The notes beneath the pieces are model-generated. The model saw nothing but the letters and a program-made list of their open reading frames with translations. It did not search any database and had not been told where the DNA came from. This document shows positions 18,190 through 26,826 of a DNA stretch of 64,000 nucleotides, piece after piece (positions within the stretch are counted from its first letter, which is position 1; each line of letters begins with the position of its first letter). A program made the translations under genes and the position numbers. Location: the NCBI RefSeq assembly GCF_029223285.1, contig NZ_JARHUJ010000008.1, positions 372,001 through 436,000 on the forward strand, read 5' to 3'. The stretch is from Paraflavitalea sp. CAU 1676 (GTDB taxonomy: Bacteria; Bacteroidota; Bacteroidia; Chitinophagales; Chitinophagaceae).

Positions 18190-18855
18190 TTAATTGGTAT
18201 CAATTCTTCCGTCGAGCAGGTTTATGATATGGGACCCATAACCTGCATTCTTTTCGGAGTGCGTAACCTGGATAATGGTAACGCCGTCTTTGTTCAATTG
18301 CTTAAACAGGTCCATAATGTCTTCACCTTGTTTGGAGTTGAGGTTGCCGGTAGGCTCATCGGCCAGCAGCAGTTGCGGCTTGGCGATCAATGCGCGTGCG
18401 ATACCCACCAGTTGTTGCTGACCTCCGGAGAGCTGGGTAGGGAAGAGGTCCTTCTTGCCCACGATCTGGAAGCGGTCGAGGATATCGGCCACCATGGCTT
18501 TGCGTTCGGAGGATTTGATGTCCTGGTAAATAAGGGGCGTTTCGATATTCTCGTACACGGTCAGTTCATCGATCAGGTGATAGGCCTGGAACACGAACCC
18601 GATATGCCGTTTGTATAGCTGTGAGCGTTGTTTCTCCTTCATGCTGTGCACTGCTTCTCCGTTGAAGAAGTATTCTCCTTCGTTGGCGTCGTCGAGCATG
18701 CCGATGATGTGCAGCAGGGTAGACTTGCCCGATCCGGAAGGGCCCATAATGGATAGGAACTCTCCTGCTTCTACTTTCAGGTTAACATCTTTCAGCAGGA
18801 AAGTTGGTTTACCGCCTACATTGACCCATTTGGAGATGTGCTTAAGCTCTAACAT
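18190..18855 (-). CDS. LolD/MacB-type ABC ATPase with altered D-loop
   Basis: 221 residues. Walker A GPSGSGKS is at 38-45, the Q-loop Gln at 90, signature LSGGQ at 142-146, Walker B LLLADE at 162-167 and the H-loop His at 199. This is the nucleotide-binding subunit that drives FtsX/MacB-type mechanotransmission permeases. Two positions are unusual. The D-loop reads GNLNS instead of GNLDS, and the residue after LSGGQQQ is Leu where Arg is usual (compare LSGGQQQRVAVARA in the ATPase at 62600-63277). Both proteins otherwise align without gaps for about 200 residues. Spacing is 53 bp from the upstream permease and 26 bp to TolC, so one transcript is expected. Confidence 0.93.
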   Translation of the reverse strand: MLELKHISKWVNVGGKPTFLLKDVNLKVEAGEFLSIMGPSGSGKSTLLHIIGMLDDANEGEYFFNGEAVHSMKEKQRSQLYKRHIGFVFQAYHLIDELTVYENIETPLIYQDIKSSERKAMVADILDRFQIVGKKDLFPTQLSGGQQQLVGIARALIAKPQLLLADEPTGNLNSKQGEDIMDLFKQLNKDGVTIIQVTHSEKNAGYGSHIINLLDGRIDTN

Positions 18856-18908
18856 GTGATCTATTGTTTTTTGTTTACTGGTTTAAGTAGTTTGACCGCG
18901 TTAAGATA

Positions 18909-21302
18909 TTATTCTGTTCGCAAACTTTCTACCGGGTTGGCTGTGGCTACCCGGTAAATTTGTGTAATAATAGTCATAATAGCGATCAATAGCATGCCGG
19001 CAAAGCTGATCAATAAGAGATCAACCCCAAGCGTGACCCGGTTAGCAAATATGTTCAAAAAGAAGAATCCAAGTATATAACCGATGGGCAGGGCGATACA
19101 ACCGGCGAGCAGCAACAGTTTCAGGAATCCTTTGCTCAGGAGCGCCATGATAACAGTCACGCTGGCGCCCATCACCTTCCGGATGCCAATTTCTTTGCGG
19201 CGTGTTTCGGTGGTATAGATCACCATGCCCAATAGGCCCAGGGCTGCGATGGTGATGGTGATGAGCGTCAGGAATCCGAGCATGCCCACCATACCGACAG
19301 TATTGTTGCGCCCGATCCAATCTTCCTGCAGCCAGCTGCCTTCGAACGGATACAGCGGAAATTGTTTTTTCCAAACACTTTCTACATTGACCAGGAAGGT
19401 GGCTGGTAAAGAAGTAGCGGTACTCACCACCAGGTAATGCCCGGCCTGCGGTTTACTGCGCAACATCAAAGGCATGTAGGGATTGGCAAGGCCACGGTGA
19501 AAGATATTCTTCATCACCCCGGCGATCTGTACCTGCACACTGTCATCGATCCAGATGGTTTTGCCGATGGCTTCCTGTGGTGTCTTTATTTGAAGTGGCT
19601 GTAAGGCGAGTTCGTTCACGATGACGGCGCTCTCTGCCTGGAGGCTGTCTGTTCTGTCGGTGTAGGGGTGGCCGGCCAGCAACGAAAGCTGCATCACGGG
19701 CAGGATGGCCGCATCGGCAAAATAGTAATCCATACTGATCGGCTCGGCGCCAGGCTGCGTTCTTACGCGGGTGTTGCCCGATGCATCCTTGCCAGGTATG
19801 GTGGAGATGGACGCTACTCCTGTAATTCCGTTCAATTGCTCCAGTTCATGTTTCAGGATGCCCTGACTGGCTGGTGTAACCGGGATGGTGATGATGTGGT
19901 CTTTACGGAATCCAGGATCAGCATTTGCCATATAGTCGAACTGCTTGTAGAAGGTAAGGGTAAAAACGATGGCAATGAGGGAGAGCGTAAACTGAACCAC
20001 GATTAGCCCCTTGCGCATGTTATTGCCCAGGAAGAGTTTTACGGTAGACAGGTTCTTCAGCACTTCCACCGGCTTGAAGGATGACAGCGCCCAGGCAGGG
20101 AGGCCGCCTGCCAGCAGACCTGCAAATACGGCAAACAGGATAAACCATCCAGCCGTGGCTGCATCCAAAGAAAGCTCATCCGATTGGGTGAGCTCCCGGC
20201 TGAATGGTTGTCCTGTAATGAGGTGTAAGAGCACATAACCCAGCACCAGGGCAAGCATGGCCGTGAGCATGGATTCTATAATGAATTGTGCGAATATCTG
20301 TTTGCGCATGGCCCCCGATACTTTGCGAACGCCCACCTCTTTTCCTCTGCGCAGGGAGCGGGCTACCGACAGGTTCGTGTAGTTGAAACAGGCGGACAGC
20401 AATATCACGAAGGCCACCGTAATCTCGGCCCACACTTTACCGCGGGAGCCTGTATCGCCGAGGGAAAATCCCATTTCTTCACTCAGTATGATCTTATTGA
20501 AAGGTTGCACTTCGAAGCGGAAGCTTTCTTTGCCCACCAGTTTAGATTCCTTCATCAGGCTGGCCGAGATGGATTCCAGCGCTGTATTTAGTTGATCGTT
20601 GGTTGCCTGGGGCTTCAGGGCTACGTAAGTATACCCTTTGGTGAGGTCCCATTGCTGCAGGGCGGCAGAGAGTTTGCCGGCCTTCTCCAGTTGGGGCACG
20701 GTGCTCATAGAAAGATAAGCGTCCTGAAGGAGGTGCGATTTGCCAACAGGCTCCTTCATCACTCCCGTTACCACAAAATCGCCCAGGTTGGCTAGGTTGA
20801 TGGTTTGTCCGATCGCGTGGCCGCCCTGACTGAAGAACTTTTCGGCGGTGCGGTGGCTCAATACAATGCTGTTGGGTGCGGTGAGTGCTGTACTGGGATT
20901 ACCGGCCTCCAGGGTAAAGCCAAACAACGAGAAAAAGCTGTTGTCGACAAATGCCTGTCGCAGCCGCAGGTCTTTTACGCCGTTGGATCCATTTCCGTTG
21001 CAGGGGTAGATGCGGGTAATGGTTTCAACGAGGTCGTAGTTGCTGGTGAGTTTGTCGCCCAGGGGCAGGGGCGTGCTGGCCCAGATCAACGAATTGCCTT
21101 CGCGGCCGGTAACCTGGCTGATGATGCGCGCCATGTGGTTTGCCCGGGGATGGAAATTGTCATAGCTCAGCTGATCTTTTACATGAATGATCACCAACAG
21201 GCAAACGGCCATGGAAAGTGCCAGGCCGAAGATGTTGATGAAGGAAAACACCTTGTTGCGGGTGAGGTTTCTCCATGCTATTTTAAGATAATTGCTGATC
21301 AC
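18909..21302 (-). CDS. Duplicated FtsX/MacB-like ABC permease (P0), stand-alone module
   Basis: 797 residues, starting MISNYLKIAWRNLTRNK. It has the same 1+3+1+3 membrane layout as the array permeases further right and the same post-TM1 motif (DQLSYDNFHP). Cytoplasmic coupling motifs are GKEVGVRKVSGA and RKEIGIRKVMGA, and the tail is NPVESLRTE. It is the most divergent copy in the window. The second periplasmic domain has MKNIFHRGL where the others have VKDFHFxSL, and the FLDE motif before TM6 is absent. It heads its own ATPase and TolC genes, so a self-contained efflux or lipoprotein-handling pump is inferred; the substrate is unknown. The leader upstream (21303-21745) carries several repeats. 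Confidence 0.9.
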   Translation of the reverse strand: MISNYLKIAWRNLTRNKVFSFINIFGLALSMAVCLLVIIHVKDQLSYDNFHPRANHMARIISQVTGREGNSLIWASTPLPLGDKLTSNYDLVETITRIYPCNGNGSNGVKDLRLRQAFVDNSFFSLFGFTLEAGNPSTALTAPNSIVLSHRTAEKFFSQGGHAIGQTINLANLGDFVVTGVMKEPVGKSHLLQDAYLSMSTVPQLEKAGKLSAALQQWDLTKGYTYVALKPQATNDQLNTALESISASLMKESKLVGKESFRFEVQPFNKIILSEEMGFSLGDTGSRGKVWAEITVAFVILLSACFNYTNLSVARSLRRGKEVGVRKVSGAMRKQIFAQFIIESMLTAMLALVLGYVLLHLITGQPFSRELTQSDELSLDAATAGWFILFAVFAGLLAGGLPAWALSSFKPVEVLKNLSTVKLFLGNNMRKGLIVVQFTLSLIAIVFTLTFYKQFDYMANADPGFRKDHIITIPVTPASQGILKHELEQLNGITGVASISTIPGKDASGNTRVRTQPGAEPISMDYYFADAAILPVMQLSLLAGHPYTDRTDSLQAESAVIVNELALQPLQIKTPQEAIGKTIWIDDSVQVQIAGVMKNIFHRGLANPYMPLMLRSKPQAGHYLVVSTATSLPATFLVNVESVWKKQFPLYPFEGSWLQEDWIGRNNTVGMVGMLGFLTLITITIAALGLLGMVIYTTETRRKEIGIRKVMGASVTVIMALLSKGFLKLLLLAGCIALPIGYILGFFFLNIFANRVTLGVDLLLISFAGMLLIAIMTIITQIYRVATANPVESLRTE

Positions 21303-21413
21303 GTTTTTCGTTTGTTTTTGGGTGGGGCAGCTGTCTGCCTTTAATGACCACTTGTTTCTTTCTCTCTAAAAGGCTATCCAGGAGGCATTTTGTTGCATTA
21401 AAGGAAATCAATT

Positions 21414-21456
21414 TTCATGGCTATTCTTTCCCTTCGTTCATGGCTATGCTTTCCCT
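21414..21456 (-). repeat. Two 20-bp direct repeats, 3-bp spacer
   Basis: On the plus strand both copies read TTCATGGCTATnCTTTCCCT, at 21414-21433 and 21437-21456, with one mismatch. Centre-to-centre spacing is 23 bp, close to two helical turns. They lie 112-154 bp upstream of the P0 start codon. Direct repeats at this spacing suit a dimeric regulator, but no regulator gene is in the window. Confidence 0.55.
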
Positions 21457-21481
21457 GCCTGCTGGATGCCTGCCGGTATTA

Positions 21482-21497
21482 TGGCAAACACATGCCA
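21482..21497 (-). promoter_or_regulatory. TGGCA-N6-TGCCA element, sigma54-like but short by one base
   Basis: On the minus strand the sequence is CTGGCATGTGTTTGCC. It resembles the sigma54 -24/-12 consensus (TGGCACG-N4-TTGC) except that GG and GC are 9 rather than 10 bases apart. It is also a perfect inverted repeat of 5-bp arms, so an operator is an equal alternative. Confidence 0.3.
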
Positions 21498-21551
21498 GAA
21501 CGTAGTAGGGTGATTTACAGGTTGCTATGAGCTTCTTGCGTTACGAAGTAG

Positions 21552-21590
21552 TTCGTTTCCGATACAAAAACTGTCCGGTTTCGATACAGT
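21552..21590 (-). promoter_or_regulatory. Repeated GTTTC-GATACA elements, possible activator sites
   Basis: GTTTCCGATACA and GTTTCGATACAG occur 23 bp apart on the plus strand. The second is framed by ACTGT and ACAGT, an inverted repeat with an 11-base centre (21570-21590). It lies about 55-110 bp upstream of the sigma54-like element at 21482-21497, a usual distance for enhancer-binding sites. The function is inference. Confidence 0.35.
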
Positions 21591-21745
21591 TAAGCGTACA
21601 CCCTGCAGCGGGTTCAAAATGAGGGGCTTCTTCCCGGTATCCGCTACGGGCATTCGCTCCCGGGCATGCGCCGGAACAATTGTGTGTGGTGAATTGGCGT
21701 AGGCGGTGTGTGGTGAGGAAATAAGCGGCCAGAAGGGACAGGAGC

Positions 21746-23170
21746 TTACATTTTTTGGAAACTGAAACTATAGCCCAGCAGCAGACCGATGGTGCTGTAA
21801 CGGGCTTTGGTGATGGTGGTGGCGCCCTGTAGGAAATTGTCTTCTTCCACCTGTTCCAGGTTACCGTTCTGCACGCGGGCTTTGTCGTTGCCGGCGCTTA
21901 GCAACAAGCCGGCGCTGATGCTGCTGCGGCCAAGCTGTATGGTGCAGCCTGCGGAGAGGTGATAGATATTCCAGGAGGTGATATCTGGTTTGATGCCGAC
22001 GGCGGTATTGAGCTGCGGATCATAGAAGGACTGGTTGCTGCGGATACTCATGACGAGCGTGAGTTTTTGATTGAGGGGGTGTTCGTAGCCCACTACCATG
22101 TTAAAGACCGAGGTGGCGCCCGTTTTTACCCGCATGAAATTTTCGCTGCCGAGGGCGGGGTAGAGGTCTGCCGGCCTCACAAAGGCGGCCGGTTCTGCGC
22201 GTAGGATGTCGTACACTGCTTCCTTTCCAGCATAAAAGGCCGTTACCGTCAACATTTTCCGTCCGAGGTAAACATTTACGCCTGCACTGGCATTAAATGG
22301 CGCGTGGTATTTGCTCTTTAGCTTTTCCTGGCGGTCATTCGCCTGTATGTCCTGTCGCGTGCCCTTGAATTTGATCTGTGTAGCCGTGATATCGGCGGCT
22401 ACGGTTCCATTGCCCATGATGCCCAGGGAGGGCGTCGTGAAAGCGATGCCTGCTTCTACCTTATCCCATTTGTACGAGGCGCCCAGGCGCGCGGCAACCC
22501 TTACATGGTAGTAGTTTGCGCTTTGCAGTACAGTAGCCGTTACCAACTGTCGGGTTGCATTGTTGAGGTAGAATCTCGATAGCGTGGATTGGAGGTAGTC
22601 GGCTGTGCGCAGGGTGAACAAGGGGGTGATCCCGATCGCAAACCGCTCACTCGCCCTGTAGCCGACGCCTATGGCGAGTGATATTTCTTTTAGGGTGCTG
22701 CTGACCGATTTCTGACCTATAAAATCTTCTTCGCCCGGGCTCTCCGTATCATCCACGATCTGTACTTTATCGTCTATCCGGGCGGTGGCTTTGCATTCAA
22801 AATTTACCGGCGCAAAGAATCCATAGCCGATCTTCCACCGGTTGTTTTTGCTTTTGAACATACCCGTTACCAACAGGGGGATGGTGGCGATGCGGTTACT
22901 TTTGAAATCGGCCCGCTGGCCGATCGCATTCTCTATCCGTATGTTCTCGAATTGGTAAAGGTTGGCATTGATGGATACTGATGCGGTATCTATGAAGGCG
23001 AGTAAGGACGGGTTGTAATAAAGCGCGGTATTGTCTTTGGTGCCGCCAACGACCGAGCCGCCCAACAGTGCTGCCCGGGTACCAAAGGCCTGGGTCCAGT
23101 AATGCGTATCCTGGCCGGCGCCGGCCAGGCTGTGGCCAACGATGAGTAGTAACGCGCTGATGCGTTTCAT
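21746..23170 (-). CDS. FadL/OMPP1-like outer membrane protein
   Basis: 474 residues from the ATG at 23170, which begins a signal peptide (MKRISALLLIVGHSLAGAGQ); an upstream in-frame ATG adds 16 charged residues without signal character. The start of the mature part, YWTQAFGTRAALLGGSVVGG followed by TKDNTALYYNPSLLAF, is the typical opening of the OMPP1/FadL/TodX transport family. Alternating beta strands run through to a terminal aromatic strand (TIGLLLGYSFSFQKM). Such barrels let hydrophobic compounds pass the outer membrane. It is divergent from the MscS gene (161-bp gap) and 443 bp upstream of P0 in the same direction, too far to assume cotranscription. Confidence 0.75.
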   Translation of the reverse strand: MKRISALLLIVGHSLAGAGQDTHYWTQAFGTRAALLGGSVVGGTKDNTALYYNPSLLAFIDTASVSINANLYQFENIRIENAIGQRADFKSNRIATIPLLVTGMFKSKNNRWKIGYGFFAPVNFECKATARIDDKVQIVDDTESPGEEDFIGQKSVSSTLKEISLAIGVGYRASERFAIGITPLFTLRTADYLQSTLSRFYLNNATRQLVTATVLQSANYYHVRVAARLGASYKWDKVEAGIAFTTPSLGIMGNGTVAADITATQIKFKGTRQDIQANDRQEKLKSKYHAPFNASAGVNVYLGRKMLTVTAFYAGKEAVYDILRAEPAAFVRPADLYPALGSENFMRVKTGATSVFNMVVGYEHPLNQKLTLVMSIRSNQSFYDPQLNTAVGIKPDITSWNIYHLSAGCTIQLGRSSISAGLLLSAGNDKARVQNGNLEQVEEDNFLQGATTITKARYSTIGLLLGYSFSFQKM

Positions 23171-23331
23171 AACTGCCTTGTTTTTAGCGGCATCCCGTTT
23201 GCGTGCCGGTACTGTCAAGACACCTGCTAACGGCCTCAGCCTCCAATGTTGCCGTTTTTTCTTTCCCGGGACCCTCGGGTAGGCGGTAGCTGGTGGTGGA
23301 TAGTGTCTTGTAATACAAGCAGGATAGATCC

Positions 23332-25866
23332 ATGCAAAATACTTTTTTCATTCGTCGCATCGTGTGGCCTCTCGGGCTGGCTTTGCTGATTTGCCTTATT
23401 GATGCAGCGGCCCTTGCCCAGCAGCGGGATAGTGTTGGGCGGCAGGACAGTGTTGATGTGCGGGATTCTTTGATCGACACGGTAAAACCCGTGTTCCGCG
23501 ATCCCATCAAGCGTATCAAAGAAAGGGGCCGCGAAAGCATCAGCGAGTTTAAGACCGATAAACTTGCCATCCGGCAGGACGATCTGCTGGAGCAGATCAA
23601 AAAGAATATCTACAATGCGAAAGCTTATCTCAAACGATCGATCGATACCGCGGATGTTATTGATGAAATGAATGCGATCCGCCGTTGGTACAATATGGCC
23701 GGGGAAGGGGTGTTTACCAATAAAGGTCCGGTGGAGACGCACCGCAACCTGGGTACCACTACGAAGATCTATGAAGAGCTGCTCCGCAAATCTATTGCCC
23801 GGAGAGAAGAGGTAGATAAGTCGCTGAAAAGTTTGATGCGCTACCGGAACATCATCGATTCGCTTACCAGTGATAGCGCCCTGTATGCCTTTAGCAACGA
23901 CTCCGTGCAACTGGTGCAGTATATCGAAAAACTGAAGGCTACGGGACAGGAATTGCGGCCTGCCGACAGTATACTCGAGCAAACCGTGCCGCGGATTCGC
24001 TCCCTTCAGTTGCGCATCAATGATATGATCACTTCGCTGACCGCCGGCCTGGAAGAGATCGAGAATTACCGGGTGGCCGTTTCTTACAGGAGCTTCCGGC
24101 AGGAGGTGCCCAGGCTGTGGCAGAAGCCGGCACAACACCGATCCTTTAATGATATCTTTCAACGATCGGCGGCCAAGGATGTATTGAGCTGGAAGTTCTA
24201 TGCGCAGAACAACAGCGGCAATATTACGATGCTGGTGATATTGATCCTGCTGTCTGCTTATTTTTTGAGGAACGTGAAAAGGCGGCTCATCAAATCCGGC
24301 GTGCTGCATACTGATTATGCGGGGCAACACGTATTGCGTGTTCCTTTGTTATCGGCCATCGTGATCGTGATCAGTTATTTCCAGTTTGTATTTCCGGACC
24401 CTCCCTTTGTGTTCAGCGCCATTCTGTGGATCATAGTGGCTATCTGTTTGTCGTTGATCTACCGGCGCGGTGTTTCGACATACTGGATGATCGCCTGGGT
24501 ATTATTGGTGACCGGATTTTTGGCAGCCTGTTGTATCAACCTCATTCTGGAGCCATCCCAGCCCGAAAGGTGGATGATGATGATCTTATCTACTGGCGGC
24601 TGCGTTTACGCCGCCTACTTTATCTTCAATGGCCACCGCGACGAATTGAAGGAAAAGACTGTTGTCTTTTTCCTCGCTTTTATGGGGGTGCAGATGCTCG
24701 CGGCCACCATCGGCAATTTGTATGGTACCTATAATTTTGCGAAGACCAGCCTCGTTAGCGGCTTCTGCAGTACCATGATCGCCGTGCAGATGCTGTGGAC
24801 CATACGACTCCTCAATGAAGGGTTGTTCCTGGCTTCTGAAGTGTATAAGGGCGCCGATAGAAAGTTGTTCTATGTGAACTTTGATCGCATCGGCAAAAGC
24901 GCGCCAACTGTGTTCTATATCTTCCTGCTCATCGGTTGGCTTATCCTGTTTGGCCGGAACTTCTACATATTTAAACTGGTCACCGATCCAATTCAGGAAT
25001 TTTTCTTCCGGCAAAGGTCTGTTGGTGATTTCAGTTTCAGTATCTGGAGTGTGGTCTCTTTCTTCCTGATCCTTTCCTTATCGGTGATCGTTTCAAGGAT
25101 CGTCTCCTTTTTTGCTTCCGGACAGGCTGCTTTGCAAAGCAAAACACATGATAACCGGGCTGGTATCGGCAGCTGGCTTCTGCTGGTACGCATTGTCATT
25201 ATCGGTTTAGGCTTGCTGCTTGCCTTTGCTGCAGCCGGTATTCCGTTCGATAAGGTAACGCTGATCCTCGGCGCGTTGGGCGTGGGTATCGGTTTTGGCT
25301 TGCAGGCCCTCGTCAATAACCTGGTGAGCGGGTTGATCATTGCTTTTGAGAAGCCGGTAAATGTAGGCGACATTGTGGAGGTTGCGGGCAGGGGAGGTAC
25401 CATCAAATCGATCGGTTTTCGTAGTAGCGTGCTGGCTGCGTATGACGGGGCCGTGGTGGTGATCCCCAATGGCGACCTACTCAACCAGCACGTGGTAAAC
25501 TGGACGCAGGGCAGCACCTTACGCCGGGGAGATGTGGCCGTAGGTGTGGGTTATGGTACAGACCTCGGGAAAGCCACGGAAATACTGAACCAGGTACTGG
25601 CCACGCATGATAAGATACTGAAGTTCCCTGCACCGGCGGTTCTCAATACAGCTTTTAATAACAGCTCCATTGATTTTCAGATCTATTTCTGGCTGCCGCA
25701 CTCCCGCGACCTGATGCAGGTAAAAAGTGATGTCATCAATGCTATACAAAAAGCCTTCCGGGAAGCTGGTATCGAGATTCCTTATCCGCACCAGGACCTG
25801 CGGGTACAGGTGATGAAGCAGCCGGAAAATGGAGAACGAAATGAAGACAAATTGGAGCAGGGTTAA
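23332..25866 (+). CDS. Large MscS-family mechanosensitive channel
   Basis: 844 residues with a signal peptide (cleavage near AALAQQ). Residues 30-295 form a charged, helical periplasmic domain. A block of membrane segments starts near residue 300 (MLVILILLSAYFLRNV) and runs to about 665. The MscS core covers residues about 620-844. It has pore helix LGALGVGIGFGLQALVNNLV, then KPVNVGDIVEVAGRGGTIKS and VVIPNGDLLNQHVVNW, all diagnostic of the family. The size and periplasmic domain place it with the MscK/YbdG-extended type rather than the small MscS. It acts in the inner membrane as a tension-gated safety valve against hypo-osmotic shock. It is transcribed away from the OMPP1-like gene; the DUF1963 gene follows 102 bp later. 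Confidence 0.92.
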   Translation: MQNTFFIRRIVWPLGLALLICLIDAAALAQQRDSVGRQDSVDVRDSLIDTVKPVFRDPIKRIKERGRESISEFKTDKLAIRQDDLLEQIKKNIYNAKAYLKRSIDTADVIDEMNAIRRWYNMAGEGVFTNKGPVETHRNLGTTTKIYEELLRKSIARREEVDKSLKSLMRYRNIIDSLTSDSALYAFSNDSVQLVQYIEKLKATGQELRPADSILEQTVPRIRSLQLRINDMITSLTAGLEEIENYRVAVSYRSFRQEVPRLWQKPAQHRSFNDIFQRSAAKDVLSWKFYAQNNSGNITMLVILILLSAYFLRNVKRRLIKSGVLHTDYAGQHVLRVPLLSAIVIVISYFQFVFPDPPFVFSAILWIIVAICLSLIYRRGVSTYWMIAWVLLVTGFLAACCINLILEPSQPERWMMMILSTGGCVYAAYFIFNGHRDELKEKTVVFFLAFMGVQMLAATIGNLYGTYNFAKTSLVSGFCSTMIAVQMLWTIRLLNEGLFLASEVYKGADRKLFYVNFDRIGKSAPTVFYIFLLIGWLILFGRNFYIFKLVTDPIQEFFFRQRSVGDFSFSIWSVVSFFLILSLSVIVSRIVSFFASGQAALQSKTHDNRAGIGSWLLLVRIVIIGLGLLLAFAAAGIPFDKVTLILGALGVGIGFGLQALVNNLVSGLIIAFEKPVNVGDIVEVAGRGGTIKSIGFRSSVLAAYDGAVVVIPNGDLLNQHVVNWTQGSTLRRGDVAVGVGYGTDLGKATEILNQVLATHDKILKFPAPAVLNTAFNNSSIDFQIYFWLPHSRDLMQVKSDVINAIQKAFREAGIEIPYPHQDLRVQVMKQPENGERNEDKLEQG

Positions 25867-25968
25867 CGCCGGTTGGATAAGCCAGTTCGGCGATTGAAAC
25901 GCCACAATGGATGCTGTCAAAATAAGAAACCGGATGGGAGCGTTCTTCTTCTTTACTGTTCCCGCACC

Positions 25969-26748
25969 ATGAAAAAAATACATCCTCTCCACCCTGCTCT
26001 TAAACCTTATAAAAAGGAAATTGAAGCAACCCTGAAACCTGTTCTGCGCATCTCCGCATCACCCGCCCAAACAGGTATCCGGCAGAGTAAGTTTGGCGGA
26101 GTTCCGTATTGGCCGGCCGCTATGCCTTATCCTGTTCATTCGCGTACAGGTAAACCATTGTTTCATCTTGGGCAAATCAATTTCGGAGAAATCCCTGCCA
26201 TGAACCCTTTTCCTTCCACAGGCATCCTACAATTCTTCCTCAATGATGTATCCATATTTGACGAAGAATTTTCAGTCATTTACCATAAACAAGTGATCAA
26301 CGACGATGACGCCCTGTGGGAAGGCTTCGATGAACCCGTGTATTGGGAAAGGTGGGGAGGTGATTATGCCCTTCATTTTGAAGAAGATGTAGAACCCGTT
26401 ACTGACGAAGACTTCAGATTTACCAGGTACTATGGCAAAGCTTTACAGGATCTGATCTGGTTTCCCTCAGAAAAGTATGGCTATGAAGTGCGGCAGCAAT
26501 ATATGGAACTGCATCGTGACCTGAACGGTCGTAAAAATAAAATAGGCGGGTATCATTACTCTCAAAATGGAATAGACCCGAGACCCATGTCTTACATTGG
26601 TGAAGAGGAATCGGAATTGTTGATCCAGTTTGATGGATGCGACGTTTTTTCCTGGGGAGATCTTGGTTCCGCGAATTTCTTCATTAAAAGAAGAGAGTTG
26701 GAGGAACTGAATTTTGCCGATGTAGTATATCATTGGGATTGTACCTGA
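25969..26748 (+). CDS. DUF1963 (YwqG-like) protein
   Basis: 259 residues from the ATG at 25969. The frame stays open to 25873, but those 32 codons encode a Cys- and Arg-rich stretch unlike the family. The DUF1963 hallmarks are QSKFGGVPYWPAAMPYP, GKPLFHLGQINFGEIP and GILQFFLNDVSIF. The C-terminal strip, LLIQFDGCDVFSWGDLGSAN followed by FFIKRREL, is also typical. No signal peptide is present, so it is cytoplasmic. The role of the family is not established. It is a distant relative of the DUF1963 protein at 12247-13032 and much closer to the family consensus. Its last codons form one arm of the downstream hairpin. Confidence 0.85.
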   Translation: MKKIHPLHPALKPYKKEIEATLKPVLRISASPAQTGIRQSKFGGVPYWPAAMPYPVHSRTGKPLFHLGQINFGEIPAMNPFPSTGILQFFLNDVSIFDEEFSVIYHKQVINDDDALWEGFDEPVYWERWGGDYALHFEEDVEPVTDEDFRFTRYYGKALQDLIWFPSEKYGYEVRQQYMELHRDLNGRKNKIGGYHYSQNGIDPRPMSYIGEEESELLIQFDGCDVFSWGDLGSANFFIKRRELEELNFADVVYHWDCT

Positions 26749-26784
26749 AAAGACATGCCGGCAAGCCTGTTTTTTCAGGTACAA
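26739..26784. terminator. Bidirectional hairpin overlapping a stop codon
   Basis: Arms TTGTACCTGAAAA (26739-26751) and TTTTCAGGTACAA (26772-26784) pair over 13 bp and include the TGA of the DUF1963 gene. TTCTTTT follows on the plus side. It lies 43 bp beyond the stop of the last array permease, so it can end both convergent transcripts. Confidence 0.7.
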
Positions 26785-26826
26785 TTCTTTTCTTGTAAGG
26801 CTTTGAAATACTGACCTTAATTAACT

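Larger units (their letters stand above)
21303..21745. other. 443-bp intergenic leader of the P0 module
   Basis: No gene is supported here. Going upstream from the P0 start codon, the stretch holds a pair of 20-bp direct repeats (21414-21456), a TGGCA-N6-TGCCA inverted repeat (21482-21497) and a cluster of GTTTC-GATACA elements (21552-21590). The layout looks like a regulated promoter for the minus-strand P0-ATPase-TolC unit. The part nearest the outer-membrane protein gene (21600-21745) shows nothing recognisable. Confidence 0.55.

Noticed and set aside
16826-21302. P0, ATPase and TolC as a detached piece of the large array
   Set aside because: P0 lacks the KDFHF and FLDE motifs, and its ATPase differs at key residues, so it is better seen as a separate module.
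23307-23319. CTTGT-AAT-ACAAG palindrome before the MscS gene
   Set aside because: Short and isolated; it could be an operator but chance is not excluded.
23236-24330. 364-codon minus-strand frame opposite the MscS gene
   Set aside because: The plus strand has an unambiguous MscS channel with signal peptide; the reverse frame shows no domain.
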